Shown: positions 12,893 to 17,826 of the stretch, piece by piece | How positions within the stretch are numbered: position 1 is the first letter of the stretch | Layout of the letters: each line of letters opens with the position of its first letter | Assembly: GCA_946415695.1 (NCBI GenBank) | Contig: CAMKTM010000018.1 | Coordinates: forward strand, 1-17,826 | Source: an uncultured Prevotellaceae bacterium | GTDB taxonomy: Bacteria > Bacteroidota > Bacteroidia > Bacteroidales > Bacteroidaceae | DNA: 17,826 bases | Direction: 5' to 3' | Made by a program: the position numbers and the translations under genes | Notes under the pieces: generated by a model | Seen by the model: only the letters and a program-made list of their open reading frames with translations | Database searches by the model: none | What the model was told of the DNA's origin: nothing

Positions 12893-14347
12893 ATGATACA
12901 AAGAAACCTACTAACTCAGGAACAGGCGCAGACGCAAGGGCAGGTACAGGTTCAGCAGATGCTGCCCCAGCAGGTGCTGCTCGTGCGGCTCACGGAGATG
13001 CCCGTCGAGGCCCTGCAGCACCGTGTGGAGCTGGAGTGCATAGAGAACCCGTGGCTGGAAGTCTCGGCCTCCAACGACGCCTCCGAAGGAGGGGAGAAGC
13101 AACTGCTCGACGAAGTCAACGGCGGCGAGGGAGGCGATCTGTTCTCCCCTCCCTCGGAGGGGCAGGGGGAGGCTCTCTACGACTACCGCTCGGAGGAGGA
13201 CATGCCCGACTTCCTGACGGGTGCCAGCCACAGCAACGATGCCGCTGAGTACATGTCCTACGACGACACGCTCTCCCTCACAGACCGCCTCCGCGAACAG
13301 ATGGCCGACTTCGAACTCACCGACCACGAGAAGGAGCTCATGGAGTACCTCATCGGCTCGCTCGACGAGGACGGGCTGCTGAAGAAATCCCTCGCCGTCC
13401 TGGCCGACGAGGCGGAAATCTATCAGGGCCTCAACACGAGCGCCGAAGAGCTGGAGAAGGTGCTCAAGATCCTCCAGCAGTTCGACCCGCCCGGCATCGG
13501 AGCACGCTCCCTGCAGGAATGCCTCCTCATACAAGTCAAGAGGAACGAGAACATCCCCGGCCGCGAACTGCTTATCAAAATTTTTGACAACCTCTTCGAC
13601 GACTTCATCCACAAGCGCTGGCAACGCATCGAGCAGCGGCTCCACATCAACCATGCACAGGCGGAACAGCTGCAGCACGAAATACTGAAACTCAACCCGA
13701 GGCCCGGCGGCTCCATCGGAGCAAAGACGTCCGACCGCGCACAAAGCATACAGCCCGACTTCTACGTCGATACCGACGAGAACGGCAGCGTCACCGTCAC
13801 CCTCGCCCGAGGCAACCAGCCATCGCTCATCATCAGTCCCGATGCCGACGGACAGCAGAACGCTTTCGTCCGCCAGTACGTGGAGCGCGGACAAATGTTC
13901 ATCAACGCCCTGCAGCAACGCTCAGAGACCATGATGCGCACCATGCAGGCCATCATCAAGCTGCAGAAACCCTTCTTCCTAGAAGGCGACGAGACACAGA
14001 TACGCCCCATGCGGCTCGAAGACGTCGCCACCGCCACCGGCTACGACATCAGCACCATCAGCCGCGTCGCCAACAGCAAGTACGTCGAAACCACCTTCGG
14101 CACCTATCCCCTCAAGTGGTTCTTCACCCACCGCGCCACCCAGAACGACGAGGGCGACGACGTCACAGCCCGACAGGTGATGGCCGCCCTTCGAGGACAC
14201 ATTGAACAAGAGGACAAACGGCAGCCACTCAGCGACGAACGCCTCACGCAACTCCTTCAGGCCGACGGCTTCAACATCGCCCGCCGCACCGTCGCCAAGT
14301 ACCGCGAACAAATGGGACTACCCGTAGCAAGGATGAGGAAAAAGTGA
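12893..14347 (+). CDS. rpoN: RNA polymerase sigma-54 factor
   Basis: Alternative sigma factor that directs polymerase to -24/-12 promoters opened by AAA+ activators. The 484-residue protein has the Gln/Leu-rich activator-binding region I (QVQVQQMLPQQVLLVRLTEM to IENPWLEV, residues 15-57), an acidic linker (about 58-125), the core-binding region (LTDHEKELMEYLIGSLDEDG, LQQFDPPGIGARSLQECLL), the helix-turn-helix (MRLEDVATATGYDISTISRV, then KYVETTFGTYPLKWFF) and the RpoN box ARRTVAKYRE at 463-472. ATG 12893 is chosen; the longer frame starts before the promoter box. The linker contains residues 62-95 encoded by GC-rich palindromic repeats. The stop overlaps the GTG of the next gene by 4 bases. 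No activator gene is in the window. Confidence 0.97.
   Translation: MIQRNLLTQEQAQTQGQVQVQQMLPQQVLLVRLTEMPVEALQHRVELECIENPWLEVSASNDASEGGEKQLLDEVNGGEGGDLFSPPSEGQGEALYDYRSEEDMPDFLTGASHSNDAAEYMSYDDTLSLTDRLREQMADFELTDHEKELMEYLIGSLDEDGLLKKSLAVLADEAEIYQGLNTSAEELEKVLKILQQFDPPGIGARSLQECLLIQVKRNENIPGRELLIKIFDNLFDDFIHKRWQRIEQRLHINHAQAEQLQHEILKLNPRPGGSIGAKTSDRAQSIQPDFYVDTDENGSVTVTLARGNQPSLIISPDADGQQNAFVRQYVERGQMFINALQQRSETMMRTMQAIIKLQKPFFLEGDETQIRPMRLEDVATATGYDISTISRVANSKYVETTFGTYPLKWFFTHRATQNDEGDDVTARQVMAALRGHIEQEDKRQPLSDERLTQLLQADGFNIARRTVAKYREQMGLPVARMRKK
13079..13176. repeat. Palindromic repeat pair inside rpoN
   Basis: 13141-13176 matches the yicC-side repeat (from 11624 on) at 31 of 36 positions, including GTTCTCCCCTCC, GGAGGGG and GGGGGAGGCT. 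A shorter piece at 13079-13099 (CCTCCGAAGGAGGGGAGAAG) is the same family in the opposite orientation. Together they bracket 41 bases, as inverted copies. Both are read in frame in the acidic linker of sigma-54, giving ASEGGEK and LFSPPSEGQGEA. Confidence 0.82.
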
Positions 14348-14955
14348 AAAACCATCTACTCATAGCACGCATCTTCTCAACAGTCTTCCGCCCATCGTAC
14401 TACCCCACCGTCGGAACCATCATCCTGTTGAGCTTCACCTACCTGAGCATCTTCCCCTGGACGTTCAAGTTGTGGATTCTTGCCCTCGTCTATATCTTCA
14501 CGTGCTGTCTGCCGGCACTGGGCATCTTCATCTACCGCCGTCTACACGGCTGGAATGCCTCCGAACTGCGCAAACGCCATAAACGCGCCGTGCCCTACAT
14601 CATCAGCATTTGCTGCTACCTCTGCCTCATGCACATCTTCGCCGCCACCCACATGCCACACTTCCTCATGGCCATCGTCGGCATCTCGCTCCTCATCCAG
14701 TGCGCTTGCGTCATCATCAACCTCTGGTGGAAGGTGAGCATGCACTCGGCAGGCTCGGGCGGCGTCATCGGCGCTCTGATAGCCTACTCCGCCATCTTCG
14801 GCTTCAACCCCATCTGGTGGCTCTGCGCCGCCATCCTCGTCTCGGGCTGCGTGATGACGAGCCGCATGGTGCTCCGTCAGCACACCCTCGGACAAGTCCT
14901 CGGCGGCACCCTCATCGGCATCGCCTGCGGCATCGTCGGGACGATACTGATGTAA
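14344..14955 (+). CDS. PAP2-like integral membrane protein
   Basis: A 203-residue protein with about six hydrophobic segments. Two stretches resemble the PAP2 (type 2 phosphatidic acid phosphatase) signatures: SMHSAGSGG around residue 132-140, in the place of the PSGH motif, and SRMVLRQHTLGQVLGG near residue 173-188, in the place of SRxxxxxHxxxD. The nucleophile-type His is kept, but the usual Asp is Gln, and the first Lys/Arg motif is not clear, so activity on lipid phosphates is uncertain. The start is a GTG at 14344 that overlaps the rpoN stop (GTGA), pointing to coupling with rpoN. A following terminator is not obvious. It could act on undecaprenyl or lipid A phosphates, as other PAP2 proteins do, but this is inference. 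Confidence 0.7.
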   Translation: MKNHLLIARIFSTVFRPSYYPTVGTIILLSFTYLSIFPWTFKLWILALVYIFTCCLPALGIFIYRRLHGWNASELRKRHKRAVPYIISICCYLCLMHIFAATHMPHFLMAIVGISLLIQCACVIINLWWKVSMHSAGSGGVIGALIAYSAIFGFNPIWWLCAAILVSGCVMTSRMVLRQHTLGQVLGGTLIGIACGIVGTILM

Positions 14956-14973
14956 AGCCTCGCCGCACTCTAT

Positions 14974-15186
14974 CTATTTCGAAAGCCTGGCAGACGAAAT
15001 GGGTGAGTTGTCAAACGGATAAGAACCCGTACTGGGAACATTTTCTGCATAGCAATAGACATCTGTCAGGCTCATGCATACGGCGAAGGCAACGTCGCCG
15101 ATGCAGGTCACGCTCAATGCACAATAACCGGGATTGAACTGTTTCTTTTGAACGAATAGACTATAATCTGTGAGATTCCTTTCCAT
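14974..15186 (-). CDS. Small uncertain ORF, 70 residues
   Basis: An open frame from ATG 15186 with YSLFVQKKQFNPGYCALSV, TCIGDVAFAVCMSLTDVY and a tail YPFDNSPISSARLSK. I do not recognise a domain. It has no visible promoter box or ribosome site, and part of it overlaps a DNA hairpin at 15076-15104, so it may be a chance frame or the trace of a repeated element. The only supporting point is its location divergent from the structured leader, with the 23-bp repeat array between. Confidence 0.25.
   Translation of the reverse strand: MERNLTDYSLFVQKKQFNPGYCALSVTCIGDVAFAVCMSLTDVYCYAENVPSTGSYPFDNSPISSARLSK
15076..15104. repeat. Imperfect inverted repeat (hairpin)
   Basis: GCAT-A-CGGCGA at 15076-15086 pairs with TCGCCG-ATGC at 15095-15104, ten pairs with one bulged A and an 8-base loop. 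No T-run follows on either strand, so it is not a simple terminator for the rpoN transcript, although it is the strongest hairpin between that operon and the next promoter. Confidence 0.6.
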
Positions 15187-15191
15187 GATTC

Positions 15192-15266
15192 ACCGATTGA
15201 AATCGTCACAAACAACCGAACGAAAATTCCACAAATAACCGAATAAAAGCATCTCAAATCACCGAA
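15192..15266. repeat. 23-bp direct repeat array upstream of a promoter
   Basis: ACCGA blocks start at 15192, 15215, 15238 and 15261, exactly 23 bp apart; three of them are ACCGAA. Each of the first three repeats also ends in a CACAAA- or CTCAAA-like block just before the next ACCGA. The last block ends 15 bases before the -33 box at 15281. Phase-locked direct repeats of about two helical turns directly upstream of a promoter suggest an operator for an activator; LytTR-type regulators use ACC-containing direct repeats with similar spacing, but that match is only suggestive. Confidence 0.75.
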
Positions 15267-15280
15267 TTTTAACAAATTCC

Positions 15281-15312
15281 TTTGGTGGTTTGCGATAAAA
15301 GTTGTATCTTTG
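15281..15312 (+). promoter_or_regulatory. Full Bacteroidetes promoter for the 15570 operon
   Basis: TTTG (15281-15284), 20 bases, TATCTTTG (15305-15312). The predicted start at about 15317 coincides with the first base of a 5' hairpin. The leader to the ATG at 15570 is about 250 bases. Confidence 0.78.
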
Positions 15313-15316
15313 CGGC

Positions 15317-15569
15317 GTGTTCCTCGGAGCACGTCATTTTATTTGCTCATTCGCCGCTTGAATTAGGACCTCAGACATGTGAAAGGGCAATAACTATCAC
15401 CAAGAGGCTTGCGCAATAAGCGTGGGCTTCCCATAGGTGATAGTAGGTAGTCCTAAACCTAAGCGGCGTATGGTGAAGCACTGCGCTTTTCTTGTGCCCG
15501 CAAGTCAGGTGCAGCTTTGCCCGACGAAGGAGAAAGAGATTAGTATTAACACTTAAAAAAGCAAATGAA
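15317..15569 (+). ncRNA. Long structured 5' leader or small RNA, class not recognised
   Basis: Between the promoter and the next gene lie about 250 bases that fold well on paper. A 5' hairpin pairs 15317-15323 with 15326-15332. A long arm follows with nested stems: CGCCGCTT (15352-15359) with AAGCGGCG (15461-15468), TTAGGAC (15363-15369) with GTCCTAA (15450-15456), ACTATCACC (15393-15401) with GGTGATAGT (15436-15444), and an apical stem 15407-15414 with 15420-15427 around an AATAA loop, using G-U pairs. An asymmetric internal loop of 23 bases (15370-15392) stands opposite 5 bases (15445-15449), a possible ligand or protein site. No terminator hairpin with a T-run is seen, so a cis-acting leader is more likely than a free RNA. 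An ATG at 15565 is followed at once by an in-frame TGA. Confidence 0.55.
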
Positions 15570-16250
15570 ATGAAGAAGTTACTGTTCTTATTGATGCTCC
15601 TTTGCCCGATGATAGCTTCGGCGCAGGACGTGATTGTGAAGAAGGATGGCTCTACGGTCGTCTGCCGTGTAGAGAAAGTCAGCGAGACGGACATCACCTA
15701 CAAGCTTTGGAGCGACCTGAAAGGGTCGAGCTTTGTGATGGACAAGTCGCTTGTCTCTGCCATCAACTACGAAAGCGGCAAGAAGGAAACCTTCAGCGAA
15801 GCGAAAAGCCTCTACACGCCGAACAATCAGAACAACGGCGTGCAGACTGTGAACGACAAGGCGTTGCTGGAAATGGATTGGATAGCGAGCAACCCATATA
15901 AGAAGGTGAAGCGGCTAAAGACATGGGGATGGATAGTTGGAGGAGTGCTGGCTACAGGGGGATGTATGCTGATTGCTCTGGGAACTTCAGGAGGAAGTGA
16001 TAAATTAGATTATGCATTAATTGGTGCAGGAGCGGGCATCTTTGCGTTAGGTGCTGGTACTACAACTATCTTTCTTGTCGCAGCCAACAAGCAGAAGAAA
16101 AAGATAGATGCCGCTCTCAAGACCTCATCCCTTTACCGCTACGACATTCCTTTCTCCAATGGCTCCACGCTTTCCGTCGGCGCTGACATACTTCACGACC
16201 GCATCATGGACAAGCGTACCGTAGGCCTTGGCTTGAGCTATAACTTCTAA
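15570..16250 (+). CDS. Exported membrane-anchored protein of unknown function
   Basis: A 226-residue protein with signal peptide MKKLLFLLMLLCPMIASAQ. The next 60 residues (DVIVKKDGSTVVCRVEKVSE, TDITYKLWSDLKGSSFVMD, INYESGKKETF) form a beta-rich module common in small Bacteroidetes exported proteins, of unknown role. A charged linker follows, then two hydrophobic segments (WGWIVGGVLATGGCMLIALG and YALIGAGAGIFALGAGTTTI) and a beta-strand end VGLGLSYNF that looks like an outer-membrane type terminus. The ATG at 15570 is chosen for the signal peptide; the one at 15565 is out of frame and closes immediately. It heads a two-gene operon with the lipoprotein gene 19 bases downstream and is preceded by the structured leader. 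The stretch 15950-16085, coding for the membrane segments, is visibly more AT-rich than the rest of the gene. Confidence 0.75.
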   Translation: MKKLLFLLMLLCPMIASAQDVIVKKDGSTVVCRVEKVSETDITYKLWSDLKGSSFVMDKSLVSAINYESGKKETFSEAKSLYTPNNQNNGVQTVNDKALLEMDWIASNPYKKVKRLKTWGWIVGGVLATGGCMLIALGTSGGSDKLDYALIGAGAGIFALGAGTTTIFLVAANKQKKKIDAALKTSSLYRYDIPFSNGSTLSVGADILHDRIMDKRTVGLGLSYNF

Positions 16251-16269
16251 CACAAAACACGAAAAAGCA

Positions 16270-16698
16270 ATGAAACACACATTATATATATTGGCTCTTG
16301 CAGCCACGGCCTTTGTTTTCTCCTCCTGTAACAGCGTCCGCTCAGGTGCGGGCGGCACGGATACAGGTAAGCGAATCAGCATCGACGACCGCAGTTACAT
16401 CAGCTACAACCTTATTCCCGTTGGCGACCGCATCACTTACACCATCGACATCTCTACGCCCGAGGGACGGCAGAAGCTGCAAGGCATCTCGCTTGCCGAT
16501 GCCCAGTGGCTTGCCGAGACAGAAGCTTCGCGCAAATACAACTGCGACCGCCTCATTGACCCGCGCTTCGACTACTTGAAAAAGGGCAAGCGCATCCTGC
16601 GCATCACCGTGGATGGTCGCCCTGGCAACTACAAGACGCGGGACGAACAATACGACTCCAAGACCCGCCAAGAAATAGACATCAACGTCAATCGCTGA
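16270..16698 (+). CDS. Small lipoprotein of unknown function
   Basis: A 142-residue protein with a lipoprotein signal (MKHTLYILALAATAFVFSSC, lipid-bearing Cys20). The mature part is hydrophilic: SYISYNLIPVGDRITYTIDI, then STPEGRQKLQGISLADAQW, a KYNCDRLIDPRFDYLKKGKR stretch and RITVDGRPGNYKTRD. I do not recognise the family, though the LADAQWLAETEAxxKYxCDxLIDPRFDY pattern recalls a group of short Bacteroidetes lipoproteins. It follows the preceding gene by 19 bases and ends 51 bases before a strong terminator, so the two form one operon and may act at the same membrane. Confidence 0.8.
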   Translation: MKHTLYILALAATAFVFSSCNSVRSGAGGTDTGKRISIDDRSYISYNLIPVGDRITYTIDISTPEGRQKLQGISLADAQWLAETEASRKYNCDRLIDPRFDYLKKGKRILRITVDGRPGNYKTRDEQYDSKTRQEIDINVNR

Positions 16699-16749
16699 AC
16701 GGCGTCGCTCTGCATACCATACGACATTCAGAGTACTATATAATAAAAA

Positions 16750-16779
16750 ACTCCAGTACCGCAGTACTGGAGTTTTTTT
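16750..16779 (+). terminator. Strong intrinsic terminator
   Basis: A perfect 10-bp stem, ACTCCAGTAC (16750-16759) with GTACTGGAGT (16764-16773), loop CGCA, followed by seven T (16773-16779) and preceded by a run of A. The A-run makes it likely to work in both directions. It closes the 15570-16698 operon. Confidence 0.92.
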
Positions 16780-16983
16780 GTGGGAGGAAAGAATCCTCCC
16801 ATGGGGGAGACTGGCCCAACCTGTGCAACTTCATTTCCTCCTCCGCCTGGTATTTGGTTTGTAACATTTATCAATCACACATGCGAGTGCTTATCTGGGG
16901 CAACACAGAAAGGCCCGCTGCGCCCTGCTTCATTCTCTCTTTTGCCATCTATCACAGTTTTTATTGCATTTTGGGATGTTTGA

Positions 16984-17015
16984 TTTGTAGGGTTGGAGAA
17001 AAAAGCTTAACTTTG
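16984..17015 (+). promoter_or_regulatory. Full Bacteroidetes promoter for the 17147 gene
   Basis: TTTG (16984-16987), 20 bases, TAACTTTG (17008-17015). Predicted start near 17020, leaving a leader of about 125 bases that includes the GTGAAAA repeat. Confidence 0.7.
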
Positions 17016-17046
17016 TGGCGCAAAAAAAGTGAAGAATGCTTCGCAA

Positions 17047-17074
17047 GTGAAGAGTGAAAAGTGAAAAGTGAAAA
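17047..17074 (+). repeat. 7-bp tandem repeat GTGAAAA, 4 units
   Basis: GTGAAGA (17047-17053) followed by three GTGAAAA units (17054-17074). It lies in the predicted 5' leader of the next gene and could change length by slippage. Confidence 0.9.
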
Positions 17075-17146
17075 ATCACAGTTACAAACAACTCGTCAAC
17101 TAGAAAAATAGCTAAATTATATATTATTAAATCGTAAATAACTCAG

Positions 17147-17826
17147 ATGGCAAAAAGAGTCAGATTCAATCCTTCCTCAAAGAAGGAGCAGAAGAGGGAG
17201 GAGGCAACCTTCGCGGAGGTGCTTGCATCGCTTCCAAAGGAAATAAGAAAGGAGATGGAGCGACAGGGCATCCAGAGCTTTGAGGACTTCATCGGCTTCA
17301 TGCTTATGAATGGCATCGACCCTCTGAAAATGAAAGATTTTGCAGAGAAAAACGACTCGCTGCCCGACGACTTCGATCCAAAAGACGTGATGCTCGATGA
17401 CTACTTCGACGAGGAGGAATACTTCGATGAAGAAGACGATGACTTCGACGATGGCGACGAGGACATCGATGAAGACTATCTGATCGGCATGAAGTTGCCC
17501 GAAAGGAAATTCATCGGCCCCTCGAAGCGGGAGTTCCACATCCGCATCAAACTGAACAATGCGCCCGTCAAGATATGGCGCGAACTGGTGGTCCCCTCCA
17601 ACATCACCTTGGAACTGTTGGCTTACGTCCTCATCGATGCGATGGGATGGCAGCACGAACACCTGTATCAGTTCGTGGCGAAGAATAACGTGTATTATGT
17701 GAACTCCTTTCAGATGAAGGAGAGAGCAAACAGCTTCAGGCCTTTCTTCTCTCGTGTCGTGGAAAGGAACAGCGAGAAGACAACGTTGGAGATGGTGCTG
17801 CAGCCGAAGGGCGAACGCATGAAGTT
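17147..17826 (+). CDS. pRiA4b ORF-3-like protein, N-terminal part
   Basis: The gene starts at ATG 17147 and is open to the right edge (226 codons seen). Residues 1-75 are charged (MAKRVRFNPSSKKEQKREEA, then a helical segment with SFEDFIGFMLMNGIDPLKM). Residues about 80-112 are extremely acidic (DDYFDEEEYFDEEDDDFDDG). From about 120 the sequence matches the PRiA4_ORF3 (IS1096 passenger TnpR-like) domain: EFHIRIKLNNAPVKIWRELV, VPSNITLELLAYVLIDAMGW, QHEHLYQFVAKNNVYY. The function of this domain is not established, despite its historical link to mobile elements; nothing here shows it to be part of one. The acidic block suggests a nucleic-acid-mimic or basic-partner binding role, which is speculation. 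Confidence 0.85.
   Translation, partial: MAKRVRFNPSSKKEQKREEATFAEVLASLPKEIRKEMERQGIQSFEDFIGFMLMNGIDPLKMKDFAEKNDSLPDDFDPKDVMLDDYFDEEEYFDEEDDDFDDGDEDIDEDYLIGMKLPERKFIGPSKREFHIRIKLNNAPVKIWRELVVPSNITLELLAYVLIDAMGWQHEHLYQFVAKNNVYYVNSFQMKERANSFRPFFSRVVERNSEKTTLEMVLQPKGERMK

Larger units (their letters stand above)
16781..17146. other. Intergenic region before the pRiA4b ORF-3-like gene
   Basis: This 366-base stretch holds a small hairpin (GGGAGGA at 16782-16788 with TCCTCCC at 16794-16800), the promoter at 16984-17015 and the GTGAAAA repeat at 17047-17074. The two short open frames here are not supported by composition or homology. Nothing recognised between 16801 and 16983. Confidence 0.6.

Noticed and set aside
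12911..13918. 335-residue minus-strand frame
   Set aside because: Antisense of rpoN; Val/Leu/Glu-rich with no family resemblance.
16780..17057. Two short plus-strand frames of 67 residues
   Set aside because: They overlap each other and the promoter at 16984-17015, and look like random translation.
17147..17826. IS1096-type transposon
   Set aside because: Only the pRiA4b ORF-3-like domain is present; no transposase or terminal inverted repeats are visible nearby.

Overview
The window looks like chromosomal DNA of a Bacteroidales bacterium, most likely Prevotellaceae. This rests on the Bacteroidetes-type promoters (TTTG, 19-20 bases, TAnnTTTG) ahead of many genes, on family content (GH20, GH127, GH30, PCMD, Bacteroidetes-type RpoN and carboxynorspermidine decarboxylase), and on short lineage-type palindromic repeats. 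The genus assignment is inference.

Layout. 1-3286 (minus): a carbohydrate cluster with a jelly-roll secreted protein, a GH127-type lipoprotein and the start of a GH30 enzyme. 3441-5138 (plus): a secreted GH20 hexosaminidase, whose end overlaps a convergent membrane acyltransferase (5117-6277, minus). 6529-7545 (minus): a secreted Ser/Gly/Arg-rich repeat protein. 7650-9745 (minus): a PCMD-domain protein tightly followed by nspC. 9865-12566 (minus): the housekeeping run yicC, gmk, nadD. 12893-14955 (plus): rpoN with an overlapping PAP2-like membrane protein gene. 14956-15569: a gene-poor stretch with a 23-bp repeat array, a clear promoter and a long structured leader. 15570-16698 (plus): two exported proteins of unknown function ending at a strong terminator. 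17147 onward: the start of a pRiA4b ORF-3-like protein.

The most unusual part is between yicC and gmk. A decayed DUF559 endonuclease-like gene sits there, flanked by inverted copies of a GC-rich palindromic repeat (35 of 37 bases identical between one left and one right copy). It has separated yicC from gmk. On the gmk side the repeats are read in frame, so guanylate kinase has no start codon of its own next to its P-loop; the nearest ATG lies in the tail of the DUF559 remnant. A relative of the same repeat is read in frame inside the acidic linker of RpoN, giving a similar peptide. This suggests a coding-compatible palindromic repeat family, perhaps linked to a DUF559 nuclease.

A second, unrelated repeat family forms three intergenic arrays of exactly 22-bp period (431-517, 6381-6467, 12681-12746), each with one dyad-symmetric unit. 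A third array of exactly 23-bp period lies directly upstream of the promoter for the structured leader at 15317-15569.
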